DNA from: UBA6107 sp964459385
GTDB taxonomy: Bacteria > Chloroflexota > Anaerolineae > Anaerolineales > Anaerolineaceae
Assembly (NCBI GenBank): GCA_964459385.1
Contig: CAYWLG010000001.1
Location: 381,158-445,157, forward strand
DNA length: 64,000 nucleotides
Reading direction: 5' to 3'
Shown here: one piece after another, positions 16,108 through 26,567 of the stretch
How positions within the stretch are numbered: position 1 is the stretch's first letter
Layout of the letters: the number at the start of each line of letters is the position of its first letter
Position numbers and translations under genes: made by a program
The notes under the pieces: generated by a model
Seen by the model: the letters and a program-made list of their open reading frames with translations, nothing else
Databases searched by the model: none
Told to the model about the DNA's origin: nothing

Positions 16108-17124
16108 ATGGATTTAAATATTCTTTGGTTTCTTTTGATCGCTGTACTTTACGCAGCCTATTTTGTGCTGGAAGGCTTCGATATGGGCGTGGGCATTCTG
16201 CTGCCTTTTCTTGGCAAGAACGATCAAGAACGCCGCATGGTCATTAACACCATCGGCCCGCACTGGGACGGCAATGAGGTCTGGTTGTTGACCGCAGGCG
16301 GGGCAACCTTTGCTGCCTTCCCGCAGTGGTACGCCACCCTTTTCAGCGGTTTTTATCTCCCCCTCTTTTTGATGCTGGTGGCGCTGATCGTGCGTGGGGT
16401 GGCATTTGAATTTCGCTCAAGAGATGAGAACCCTGTTTGGCGAGCCGCCTGGGATTGGGGCATCTTCTTTGGTTCGGTCGTGCCGGCGCTGCTCTGGGGT
16501 GTGGCCTTCGCCAACATCGTCAAGGGAGTGCCCATTGATGCTTCTATGATGTACACCGGTGGCTTTTTCAACTTGCTCAATCCGTTTGCGTTGATTGCCG
16601 GTGTGGTCTCACTGGTCGGCTTTACCCTTTTGGGCGCGCTTTACCTTCAACTGAAGGGCAGCGGAGATCTCTTGCCGCGTGCGAAGCGCTGGTTCAATAC
16701 ACTTTGGGTGGTCGAAGTGGTCGCTTTTGCCTTGCTGATCGTTGCCAGCTACACATTTTCGGGTGTGGTCAAAGGTTTTGGCTTGAACGCCGGGCTGGTT
16801 TTGATCGTTGCCCTGGTGCTGCTCTTGTTGGTGCGCGTTTTCGTCAGCGCTGGCAAAGATGGGCTGGCTTTCGTGTTGGGCTCCTTAACCGTTTTGCTCA
16901 CCACAGCCTCGATCTTTGTGGCGCTCTTCCCCAATGTAATGGTCTCAAGCACCGATCTGGCCTTCAATTTGACCATTTACAACGCCGCTTCCAGCCAATA
17001 CACGTTGGGGGTGATGGCAAAAGTAGCTTTGATCATGGTACCCATCGTTTTGGCCTATGTGGCCTGGTCTTACTGGGTCTTCCGCAAACGTGTTTCGACA
17101 AAAGTTGAAGATCTAAAGTACTAA
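16108..17124 (+). CDS. cydB: Cytochrome bd oxidase subunit II
   Basis: 338 residues, about eight or nine TM helices. The family N-terminus is clear: YFVLEGFDMGVGILLPF, then IGPHWDGNEVWLLTAGG and FSGFYLPLFLMLVALIVRG. CydB pairs with CydA to form the bd oxidase that scavenges oxygen and supports respiration at low oxygen. GGAGG lies seven bases before the ATG. Same transcript as cydA, ended by the terminator at 17143. No CydX-type mini subunit was seen downstream. Confidence 0.95.
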   Translation: MDLNILWFLLIAVLYAAYFVLEGFDMGVGILLPFLGKNDQERRMVINTIGPHWDGNEVWLLTAGGATFAAFPQWYATLFSGFYLPLFLMLVALIVRGVAFEFRSRDENPVWRAAWDWGIFFGSVVPALLWGVAFANIVKGVPIDASMMYTGGFFNLLNPFALIAGVVSLVGFTLLGALYLQLKGSGDLLPRAKRWFNTLWVVEVVAFALLIVASYTFSGVVKGFGLNAGLVLIVALVLLLLVRVFVSAGKDGLAFVLGSLTVLLTTASIFVALFPNVMVSSTDLAFNLTIYNAASSQYTLGVMAKVALIMVPIVLAYVAWSYWVFRKRVSTKVEDLKY

Positions 17125-17142
17125 TCGGCTCTTCTTCAAAAG

Positions 17143-17183
17143 GCAGGGATTCCATCAGTTCAGCATGGGGATCCCTGCTTTTA
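17143..17183 (+). terminator. Intrinsic terminator of cydAB
   Basis: GCAGGGAT (17143-17150) pairs with ATCCCTGC (17171-17178), extended by CCAT/ATGG across a small bulge, then TTTT. Confidence 0.85.
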
Positions 17184-17245
17184 TATGGGTGGCAGTTTTT
17201 GGAATGTTCGCTTAAAATGAATATGAATTCGATCTGGAGGTCATC

Positions 17246-17638
17246 ATGCACAATAAAGAGATCGTCGCTAGCGAGCAGGCGCCCAAGGCCATTGGCCCTT
17301 ATTCCGCCGCTGTGCAGGCGGAGGGATTCATTTTTACTTCCGGGCAATTGGGCCTTGACCCGGCTACTGGCACCCTGGTAGAAGGGGGAGTTGAGGCGCA
17401 GGCCCGTCAGGCGCTAATGAACCTGAAAGCAGTGCTCGAAGCAGGCAATTCCGGTCTGGAATCAGTGGTCAAGACCACCGTCTTTTTGCGCGATATAAAT
17501 GACTTCGCTGCGATGAACGCGGTCTATGATGAATTTTTTACCGCTGCCTTTCCGGCCCGCTCAGCCGTGCAGGTAGCCGCTCTGCCCAAGAATGGGGCTG
17601 TTGAGATCGAAGCGGTCGCTTTGGTCAATAAAGCCTGA
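17246..17638 (+). CDS. ridA: RidA family reactive intermediate deaminase
   Basis: 130 residues, the standard YjgF/YER057c/UK114 size. Family segments: APKAIGPYSAAV (about 12-23), FTSGQLGLDP, the conserved arginine in FPARSAVQVAALPKNG and the C-terminal EIEAVAL. RidA hydrolyses 2-aminoacrylate and other enamine/imine intermediates released by PLP enzymes, protecting them from damage. GGAGG lies about six bases before the ATG. It is followed 30 bases later by the glycosyltransferase gene; the link is probably only positional. Confidence 0.95.
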   Translation: MHNKEIVASEQAPKAIGPYSAAVQAEGFIFTSGQLGLDPATGTLVEGGVEAQARQALMNLKAVLEAGNSGLESVVKTTVFLRDINDFAAMNAVYDEFFTAAFPARSAVQVAALPKNGAVEIEAVALVNKA

Positions 17639-17668
17639 TCTCTGTTTGTCTAAAATCTGGAAGAATCC

Positions 17669-18679
17669 TTGAGCCCACGCGTTTCACTGATCATTCCCTG
17701 TTACAACGAGGAAAAGACGATCACTCATTTGCTCGAGTCGATCGTGGCACAGACTTACCCCCTTTCTGACCTGGAAGTGATCATTGCCGATGGCCTTTCC
17801 AACGACGAGACCCGTGCGCAGATTGCCTTGTTTCAGGTGTCCCATCCAAAGCTAAATTTACAGATTGTTGATAACCCGAAGCGAATCATTCCTGTTGCTT
17901 TAAATTTAGCCATTCATGCGGCCAGCGGTGAGTTGATCGTGCGCATGGACGCGCATACGATCCCGGCCCCCGATTACATTGAAAAAAGCGTGGCCGATTT
18001 TGACGCCGGCAAGGGGGAAGACATCGGCGGGGTGATCGATATCCGCCCCGGCAGCGATACCTGGATCGGCAGGGCCATTGCGGTTGCCACCCGTCATCCG
18101 CTGGGGGTGGGCGATGCGCGTTATCGCTGGGCCACCAGCGCCGGGTACGCCGACACGGTAGCCTTTGGCCTCTACGCACGGGCCACCCTTGAAAAGCTTG
18201 GTGAATATAATGAAGACCTCATCGTCAATGAAGATTATGAGATGAACGCTCGTCTGCGGGCAGCCGGCGGACGCATTTGGATCAATCCCGCCATTCGCTC
18301 CACTTATTATTCCCGTCCCGACCTGTCCTCGCTGGCCCGCCAGTATTTTACCTATGGGTATTACAAGTTTCGCATGCTGCAAAAATTCCCCAAAACGCTG
18401 CGTTGGCGCCAGGCCTTGCCGCCCCTATTTGTTTTTGGTGTTTTGATGTTATTATTACTATCCACATTCTGGTGGTTCGCGAGGGTCACCCTGTTTTGTG
18501 TTGCAGCAGCTTATTCTCTCATTCTGATTGCGGGTAGCAGCAAAGAGGCTTACAAACAAAAAGCGCCTGAACTTTTGTTGGGAATCCCCTTGGCCATCAT
18601 GACCATGCATTTCGCCTGGGGCAGCGGTTTTTGGTGGAGCGCAATCAAAGGGTTATCGAAGGTAGAGCATGCCGGTTGA
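17669..18679 (+). CDS. Family 2 glycosyltransferase, ExoA-like
   Basis: 336 residues with a TTG start at 17669; GGAAG nine bases upstream supports it and no ATG fits the conserved N-terminus. GT-A fold motifs: SLIIPCYNEEKTI (about 6-18), ADGLSNDET, RMDAHTIP (the DxD-like site) and NEDYEMNARLRAAGG (acceptor site). Two or three C-terminal TM helices (about 240-310) anchor it to the inner face of the membrane. It resembles transferases of succinoglycan-type exopolysaccharide synthesis. The end overlaps the next gene by 11 bases, so it belongs to the polysaccharide operon that follows. Confidence 0.88.
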   Translation: MSPRVSLIIPCYNEEKTITHLLESIVAQTYPLSDLEVIIADGLSNDETRAQIALFQVSHPKLNLQIVDNPKRIIPVALNLAIHAASGELIVRMDAHTIPAPDYIEKSVADFDAGKGEDIGGVIDIRPGSDTWIGRAIAVATRHPLGVGDARYRWATSAGYADTVAFGLYARATLEKLGEYNEDLIVNEDYEMNARLRAAGGRIWINPAIRSTYYSRPDLSSLARQYFTYGYYKFRMLQKFPKTLRWRQALPPLFVFGVLMLLLLSTFWWFARVTLFCVAAAYSLILIAGSSKEAYKQKAPELLLGIPLAIMTMHFAWGSGFWWSAIKGLSKVEHAG

Positions 18680-20087
18680 ACGAATTAATTCAAAAAGCCA
18701 GTGGCGTATTCGCGTGCGGGAACGCCGCTTTATTCTGATGTTTGGCGACCTGGTGGTGACCTACCTGTCTGTGTTCATAGCACTTATTACCTGGGCACAA
18801 CGCGACTTCCTTGATTTTTCTGGCGCATTTCTGATTCAGCGTGCGCCGTTTTGGTTCTATCTGCTCCCTTTCATGTGGATGCTGATCCTGATCGACCTCT
18901 ACGATATTCGCCGCGCCAGCCGTCGCAAAGATACCATGCGCGGGGTGGCTACGGCCGCGCTCATCAGTTTGCTTATCTACATGATCGTGTTTTTTATCTC
19001 AGACCCCAATTCACTGCCGCGCCGCGGCGTGTTGATCTTTGTTGTGGCGGCCACCATATTGACCATTGCCTGGCGTTTTCTTTACATCCGCGTTTTCACG
19101 GCGCCTATTTTTATGCGCCGCGCCCTGATCGTCGGGGCAGGCAAGGCGGGCACTTCACTGGCCAAGATGATCAACGAAGCGCTGCCTTCACCCTTCCAGA
19201 TTCTCGGCTTTATTGATGATGATCCCGGCAAGGTGGGGCAAAGTGTTGAGGGCTTTCCGGTGCTTGGTCAAAGCCAGGACCTTTTAGACAAGATCGCGGA
19301 GCTGGATATTTCTGACCTTGTCTTCGGTATTTCGGGTGTTGTCAATGATGATTTGTTTCGCAACATCATCACGGCAGAAGAGCAGGGCATTGAGGTTACC
19401 TCTCTGCCCGTGGCTTACGAAGAGTTATTTGGCCGCGTGCCCATTTTTTTGCTTCAATCTGACTGGATCTTGCGTTCATTTTTCGATGAGTTGCACACCA
19501 CCAGTTTTTACGAGACTGGTAAACGCCTGATCGATATTTTTGGCGCGCTGATCGGCCTGGCTGCTTTGGTTGTGATCTATCCGTTGGTTGCTTTGGTGAT
19601 TTTGCTCGACAGCGGCCTGCCCATTTTTTACCATCAGCCTCGCGTGGGGAAGAACGGCACGCCTTACAAAATTTACAAGTTTCGTACGATGGTACGGGAT
19701 GCCGAAAAAGACGGCGCCCGCACGGCCACTGCGCACGATTCGCGCATCACCTCCATCGGACGCTGGTTGCGCAAGATGCACATCGATGAATTGCCTCAGG
19801 TGATCAACATTCTCAAGGGCGAGATGAGCATTGTGGGGCCTCGCTCTGAGCAGATCGAGCTGGTGGATCAGTTCCAGAAAGAAATCCCTTTTTACCGCGC
19901 GCGCCTGTTCGTGCCACCGGGCCTTACCGGTTGGGCGCAGATCAACCAGCGCTACGCCAGCACTGTTGAAGAAACCGCCGAAAAACTCGAATATGATCTT
20001 TACTACATCAAACATCGCACTTTAATGCTCGATGTCACCATCATGATCCGTACCGTGGGGGCTGTGATCGGATTTAAAGGACTATAG
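18669..20087 (+). CDS. Polyprenyl-phosphate sugar-1-phosphate transferase
   Basis: 472 residues. About four N-terminal TM helices, a Rossmann-like CoA-binding-type segment (VGAGKAGTSLAKMI), then a fifth membrane element and the catalytic bacterial sugar transferase domain: KRLIDIFGALIGL, YKFRTMVRDA, RKMHIDELPQVINIL and GPRSEQIEL. Such enzymes (WcaJ, EpsE/WbaP type) start exopolysaccharide or O-unit assembly by moving a sugar-1-phosphate from a nucleotide sugar to undecaprenyl phosphate. This exact sugar is not predictable. It overlaps the upstream glycosyltransferase and is followed two bases later by the dehydratase gene. Confidence 0.92.
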   Translation: MPVERINSKSQWRIRVRERRFILMFGDLVVTYLSVFIALITWAQRDFLDFSGAFLIQRAPFWFYLLPFMWMLILIDLYDIRRASRRKDTMRGVATAALISLLIYMIVFFISDPNSLPRRGVLIFVVAATILTIAWRFLYIRVFTAPIFMRRALIVGAGKAGTSLAKMINEALPSPFQILGFIDDDPGKVGQSVEGFPVLGQSQDLLDKIAELDISDLVFGISGVVNDDLFRNIITAEEQGIEVTSLPVAYEELFGRVPIFLLQSDWILRSFFDELHTTSFYETGKRLIDIFGALIGLAALVVIYPLVALVILLDSGLPIFYHQPRVGKNGTPYKIYKFRTMVRDAEKDGARTATAHDSRITSIGRWLRKMHIDELPQVINILKGEMSIVGPRSEQIELVDQFQKEIPFYRARLFVPPGLTGWAQINQRYASTVEETAEKLEYDLYYIKHRTLMLDVTIMIRTVGAVIGFKGL

Positions 20088-20089
20088 CC

Positions 20090-21984
<1,895 letters not shown>

Positions 21985-21988
<4 letters not shown>

Positions 21989-22980
21989 AATGTTCTCTAA
22001 GCGAGTGGAACGAATTTATTAAAACACACCCTGAGGCGCACCTGTTACAGACGGGCGCCTGGGGGGAGTTGAAGTCCGAGTTTGGCTGGAAGGTGGTGCG
22101 CCTGATCGCAGACGACTGCGGCGCACAGGTGCTTTTCCGTACCCTGCCGGCCGGCTTTACCATCGGCTATATTCCCAAAGGCCCAGTTGGCTGCAACTGG
22201 GAGGGCTTGATCAGCGAGATCGACCAGGTTTGCCAGGAGAACCGTGCCATCTTCTTAAAGCTTGAACCCGACGATTGGGGAGAGACCTGTCACGAATTCG
22301 ATTTTTCATCTCATGGTTGGAAAGCTTCTCGCCCCATTCAGCCGCGCCGCACTATCTTTATCAATATCAACGCTGATGAAGAGGCCATTCTGGCCGAGAT
22401 GAAACAAAAGACCCGCTATAACATCCGCCTGGCCGAAAAGAAAGAGATCACGGTCAAAGCCTCAACCGATATCGAAGCCTTTCACCAAATGATGGTTATC
22501 ACAGGCAAGCGGGACGGTATCCACGCCCACTCACGAGAATATTATCAGCGTGCTTACAACCTGTTTCACGCAGATGGCAAGTGTGAATTGTTCTTTGCCT
22601 GTTTTGAAGATCAGCCCATTGCTGCCATCATGGTCTTCGCCTCAGGGGATATGTCCTGGTATATGTACGGGGCTTCCACCGAGGTGGAACGTAACCGTAT
22701 GCCTACTTATTTGCTGCAGTGGGAGGCCATCCGCTGGGCCAAAAGCAAAGGCTGCGCTTTCTACGACCTGTGGGGCATTCCCGATGTGGATGAAGAAGAG
22801 CTCGAAGGTTCCTTTGCCCAAAAACACAGCCACGATGGCCTGTGGGGGGTTTACCGCTTCAAACGCGGCTTTGGCGGCAAGGTGATGCGTTCTGCAGGCG
22901 CCTGGGATCGTATTTACTTCCCGGCCATCTACCAACTTTATACGCAGATCATGAAGCTGCGCGGCAGGCAGGAGGATTAG
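21985..22980 (+). CDS. FemAB/FmhB-like aminoacyl transferase (first)
   Basis: 331 residues, two GNAT-like halves. Starts with the family pattern AHLLQTGAWGELKSEFGW; the centre has EMKQKTRYNIRLAEKK, and the C-terminal half has PTYLLQWEAIRWAKSKGC and YDLWGIPD. FemABX enzymes attach amino acids from tRNA to the peptidoglycan stem peptide; related proteins ligate amino acids to other acceptors. ATGA overlap with the dehydratase gene puts it in the polysaccharide operon. Clear paralogue of the gene at 23485 through these same motifs. Whether the acceptor is lipid II or a surface glycan is not shown. Confidence 0.88.
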
Positions 22981-22981
22981 G

Positions 22982-23479
22982 TTGTCTCACTTCTGCCTGA
23001 ATTGCGGTACGCCGCTGGTTGTAAAAGAGATCGAAGCGCGCCCCAGAGAGGTTTGCCCCGCCTGCGGTTGGGTGCATTATCTCCAGTTGAAGGCCAGCGC
23101 AGGCTGTTGTGTGGAAAGCGAAGGCAAACTGCTTTTAGTCCAGCGTGGTATCGAGCCCTATCTCGGCGCCTGGCACATGCCGGCCGGTTATATAGAAGTG
23201 GATGAACTGCCCGCCCGCGCCGCTGAGCGCGAGACATTGGAAGAAAGCGGCCTGACCGTACGTGCGGACGGGTTGTTTGGCGCTTATTTTTATGACGATG
23301 ATCCACGCGGCAACGGGGTGGTGCTGCTTTATAAGGCCAGCCTGCTCGAAGGCCATTTGAATGGCTCAAATGAGACCCTGGCGGCACGCTTCTTTGCCCC
23401 GGCCGAGCTTAAAGACCTGCTGCTTGCGGGCGTCAGTGCCGCAGACTCGATCCGCGATTGGCTGGAGAGCAGGAAGTAA
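22982..23479 (+). CDS. Nudix hydrolase with N-terminal zinc ribbon
   Basis: 165 residues, TTG start one base after the previous stop; AGGAGG nearby and the zinc ribbon that begins at residue 5 fix it. Zinc ribbon: FCLNCG and VCPACGW. The Nudix box is seen as GYIEVDE (Gly and Glu) followed by RETLEESGL, matching GX5EX7REUXEEXGU. Zinc-ribbon Nudix proteins resemble NADH pyrophosphatase NudC or ADP-ribose hydrolases, but this one lacks the long N-terminal domain of NudC. Sits between two FemAB paralogues in one transcript; substrate unknown, perhaps a nucleotide sugar. Confidence 0.9.
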   Translation: MSHFCLNCGTPLVVKEIEARPREVCPACGWVHYLQLKASAGCCVESEGKLLLVQRGIEPYLGAWHMPAGYIEVDELPARAAERETLEESGLTVRADGLFGAYFYDDDPRGNGVVLLYKASLLEGHLNGSNETLAARFFAPAELKDLLLAGVSAADSIRDWLESRK

Positions 23480-23484
23480 TCTTT

Positions 23485-24594
23485 ATGGAAATTCTTAAAC
23501 TCGATCAAGACTGGAACCGCATCATCGCGCCCCTGCCCGGTGCTCACCTGCTGCAAACCAGCCAGTGGGCTGAAGTCAAAGCCGAGGTGGGCTGGCAGGC
23601 TGCACCAATTGTCTGGAAAACCAACGAAGGCAATATCGAAGCCGCCGCATTGCTGTTGATCCGTTCCGTGCGTATGCTGCGGGTAGGGCCGCGCGTCTCC
23701 GTAGCCTATTGCCCGCGTGGACCGCTGCTGGATTGGGCGAATGCCGGGCTGCGCGCCCGTGTTTTTGCCGAGTTGCTCGCTTACGCACGCGGTCAGGGCT
23801 GCCTGTTCTTGAAGATTGACCCCGAGCTTCGTCTGGGCACGGGGGTGCCCGGCCGCGAAGAGGCCTGGGAAGACCCGTTGGGAGGGGTTGTGCTGGATGA
23901 GATGAAATCTGCCGGCTGGCATTTCTCTGCCAGTCAGATTCAGTTCCGCAATACAGCCACCCTCGATCTGGACGGCACAGAAGAAGATTGGCTCAAGCGC
24001 ATGAAACAAAAGACGCGCTACAACCTGCGTTTGGCACAGCGCAGCGGTGTGACCGTGCGCGTAGCCGATGCGTCTGAGTTACCGTTTATCTATAAAATGT
24101 ACGCCGAAACCTCCGTGCGCGATGGTTTTGTCATTCGTCCTGAGAGTTATTATTTGGGCGTCTGGCAAAAGTTCATGCAGGCAGGCATGATGTCTCCGCT
24201 GGTGGCAGAAGTGGAGGGGCAGTTGGTGGCAGGGTTGATGCTCTTTTATTTTGGCAAGAGCGCCTGGTATTTGCATGGCATGTCTACTGCGCTGCACCGC
24301 GAGAAAATGCCCAATTACCTGCTGCAGTGGGAAGCCATGCGCCTGGCCAAAAGTAAGGGCTGTGAGACCTACGACCTGTGGGGCGCCCCTGATACCTTTG
24401 ACGGTGCCGATGCCATGTCGGGTGTCTTTCGCTTCAAAGAAGGCCTGGGGGCCAAGGTGCTGCGCACCTGCGGCGCCTGGGATTATGTCTTCCATCCTTT
24501 TGGCTACTTCCTCTACGAGAAGGTGCTCCCGCAGATTCTCAATGTTCTTCGTCGTGCCCGCAAACAGGCCACCCAGCAAGAACTGGGGGATTAG
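23485..24594 (+). CDS. FemAB/FmhB-like aminoacyl transferase (second)
   Basis: 370 residues from the ATG at 23485, preceded by AGGAAG; a longer frame from 23458 overlaps the Nudix gene and is not needed. Same architecture as the first paralogue: AHLLQTSQWAEVKAEVGW near the N-terminus, RMKQKTRYNLRLAQRS in the middle, NYLLQWEAMRLAKSKGC and YDLWGAPD near the end. About 40 residues longer, mostly in the N-terminal half. FemA/FemB-type pairs usually add successive residues of a cross-bridge, so two copies in one operon suggest a two-residue addition. Last gene of the operon. Confidence 0.88.
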   Translation: MEILKLDQDWNRIIAPLPGAHLLQTSQWAEVKAEVGWQAAPIVWKTNEGNIEAAALLLIRSVRMLRVGPRVSVAYCPRGPLLDWANAGLRARVFAELLAYARGQGCLFLKIDPELRLGTGVPGREEAWEDPLGGVVLDEMKSAGWHFSASQIQFRNTATLDLDGTEEDWLKRMKQKTRYNLRLAQRSGVTVRVADASELPFIYKMYAETSVRDGFVIRPESYYLGVWQKFMQAGMMSPLVAEVEGQLVAGLMLFYFGKSAWYLHGMSTALHREKMPNYLLQWEAMRLAKSKGCETYDLWGAPDTFDGADAMSGVFRFKEGLGAKVLRTCGAWDYVFHPFGYFLYEKVLPQILNVLRRARKQATQQELGD

Positions 24595-24762
24595 CTTCGC
24601 ACTGCCTGCGTCGCCGGCGAGTCTTCCAAATATGGAAAGATTTCTTTCCTCATCAACAGACAAATGGTTGAAGCTCGTTTAAGTTTGCCCTCAGATAAAT
24701 AAGCTAAATTCTATTCATGGCTTTCCAATCCCTCTTGACTGGCATAGTATAATTTGACCAAG

Positions 24763-24780
24763 ATGGATGTGTTGCTATGA
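24763..24780 (+). CDS. Possible 5-codon leader ORF (M-D-V-L-L)
   Basis: ATG-GAT-GTG-TTG-CTA-TGA at 24763-24780, ten bases after a TATAAT at 24748-24753, so a transcript could start at or just before this ATG. Its TGA overlaps the next gene's ATG at 24777 as ATGA. This would make the downstream gene translationally coupled to a leaderless mini-ORF. Could be coincidence; the downstream gene has no good Shine-Dalgarno of its own. Confidence 0.3.
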   Translation: MDVLL

Positions 24781-25622
24781 ATATTGACATCGCAATGACG
24801 ATCAAAGTATTGCTGGCCTTTATTGGTATCGGGCTGATCCTGACGGTGGTCATGGCCGTGCGTGCCATTCGCGTGGGCCGCCACCTGGAGTTCTTCAAAA
24901 AACGCCAGGATCTGGTCACTCAGGGCTGGCGATTGATCTTTTTGGCAATCCTGTTGGGCGGTTTTGGCTTCGCATTGGCAAAATTCGGCGAGCCGGTGGC
25001 TTACCGCTATTTTCCTCCATCACCGACCGTGACGCGCACACCCACCGTAACGCTTACCCCTACGATCACACTTACCCCCAAAGACACTTACACTCCTACG
25101 ATCACGCTAACGCTGGCTGAGACCTATACTCCCAGCCTGCCTACTGAGGCCATTGCCACCATCCAGACGCCCATTGGGCCGGATTCAGCGGCGGTATTCA
25201 GCCCGGTCACTTTCTCGACCACGGTGGTGGACGGGGTGGTGACCGACCCGGTTGATTCTTTTGATGCGGGTGTCACCCACATTTTTGGCGGCTTCTCTTA
25301 TGACAAAATGGTGACCGGCGTGCAGTGGACGGCCGTTTGGCTTTACGAAGGGCAAGTCATCTTCCTCGAGACCAAACCCTGGAACTATGTTTCGGGTGGT
25401 TACGGCTATACCGACTTTCAGCAGTCGGCCGCTCAATGGCAGCCGGGTGAGTATGAAGTGCAGATCTTCGTCGGCTCCACCTGGAAAGCTTCAGGTCGTT
25501 TCACCATTTTTGGCAGCGCCACGGCTGAACCGGGCACGGCTGCAACCACACCCCCGCCGGGCACACTGATCGTTCCGCCCACGCCTTCTCCGTCACCCTC
25601 GCCCACGCAGGCGCCACAGTAG
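24777..25622 (+). CDS. Membrane-anchored protein with Thr/Pro repeats
   Basis: 281 residues, no family recognised. Two TM helices (about 9-28 and 52-70) are joined by a basic cytoplasmic loop. A Thr/Pro-rich linker with repeated TPT and TLTPT units follows (about 80-125), then a globular beta-rich domain (about 135-245: GGFSYDKMVTGVQWTAVW, GEYEVQIFVGSTWKASGRF) that ends like a small immunoglobulin-like or carbohydrate-binding module, and a Pro-Ser tail. Layout suggests an anchored exported domain on a flexible stalk. The same style of linker appears in the lipoprotein at 27818. Start could also be the ATG six codons downstream. Confidence 0.8.
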   Translation: MNIDIAMTIKVLLAFIGIGLILTVVMAVRAIRVGRHLEFFKKRQDLVTQGWRLIFLAILLGGFGFALAKFGEPVAYRYFPPSPTVTRTPTVTLTPTITLTPKDTYTPTITLTLAETYTPSLPTEAIATIQTPIGPDSAAVFSPVTFSTTVVDGVVTDPVDSFDAGVTHIFGGFSYDKMVTGVQWTAVWLYEGQVIFLETKPWNYVSGGYGYTDFQQSAAQWQPGEYEVQIFVGSTWKASGRFTIFGSATAEPGTAATTPPPGTLIVPPTPSPSPSPTQAPQ

Positions 25623-25640
25623 TTCAGGAAGCGAAAAATT

Positions 25641-26564
25641 ATGGAAAAGAAAAACACATTGCTGCTTTCCCTTTTGCGCCTTGCCCGGCCGCTCGAAATT
25701 TTGGCCGGTCTGTTTACCTATTCGTTGGGGTTGGGCATTGTCAACTATCTGGGCAAGTCCATCAATTGGACGAATGCCTTTCTCGGTTCCACCCTCATCA
25801 TCCTCTTTTTGGTCGTCAAAAATTTCCTTTCCGCCTTCTACGCTCATCCTGAAGCCGTGGCATCCCCAGTGCTGGGAAAGCAGGCTTTGGACGAGGAGCC
25901 GGATTTCGTCGAAACGAAGGAACTGCCTCGCCCTTTGCTGCTACAAATTGGATTGATCGCACTGGCCTTTGGTGCCGCCATGACCGTGCTGCTGATGGTG
26001 AAGCATGCCATCAATTATTCTGAATTGCTGGTCTTGGGCGTTTCGCTTCTGTTGGTGTTTGTGCTTACCGTTCCACCTCTTCGTTTCGAGAAGGCAGGTT
26101 ATGGTGAATTGGGCGAAGCCCTGCTGGTAGCCAACCTCTTCCCCATGCTGGCTTTCCTCTTGCAAACATCCGAGCTGCATGCTCTGGTGCTGATGACCAC
26201 CCTGCCGCTCACCTTTTTATACATTTCCATGCGCATTGCTGTTTCATTTGAATACTACGCATTCGATCTCAAGCACGGCAGCGGCACTTTGGTGGCGCGT
26301 CTGGGCTGGCAGCCGGGCATGACCCTGCATAACTTCTCGATCTTGCTGGCCTTTTTGCTGGTGGGCGTTTTTATGCTGCTCAAACTGCCCTGGTCGCTGG
26401 CCTGGCCATTCTTTTTGGCACTGCCGCTGGGCGTTTTTCAGATCGTTCAGATTCAACGCATCGGGGAGGGCAACAAGCCTTTTTGGCTCTTGCTGCGCAT
26501 CAATGCCTGGGCAACTTTTCTGGTGGCGGTTTATTTATTCGCCATCACTTTGTGGATAAGGTAG
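25641..26564 (+). CDS. UbiA-like membrane protein with altered Asp motif
   Basis: 307 residues, about eight or nine TM helices. The fold and the second motif match the UbiA prenyltransferase superfamily: FDLKHGSGTLVARLGW (about 208-223) resembles DxxxDxxxGxxTLxxxLG. The first motif, normally NDxxDxxxD for Mg-diphosphate binding, here reads NFLSAFYAHPEA (about 60-72) and has no aspartate. Either a divergent prenyltransferase (MenA/UbiA quinone branch) or one that has lost transferase activity. The gene starts 18 bases after the Thr/Pro protein and is followed three bases later by moeA, so the three are probably one transcript. Confidence 0.65.
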   Translation: MEKKNTLLLSLLRLARPLEILAGLFTYSLGLGIVNYLGKSINWTNAFLGSTLIILFLVVKNFLSAFYAHPEAVASPVLGKQALDEEPDFVETKELPRPLLLQIGLIALAFGAAMTVLLMVKHAINYSELLVLGVSLLLVFVLTVPPLRFEKAGYGELGEALLVANLFPMLAFLLQTSELHALVLMTTLPLTFLYISMRIAVSFEYYAFDLKHGSGTLVARLGWQPGMTLHNFSILLAFLLVGVFMLLKLPWSLAWPFFLALPLGVFQIVQIQRIGEGNKPFWLLLRINAWATFLVAVYLFAITLWIR

Positions 26565-26567
26565 CTT

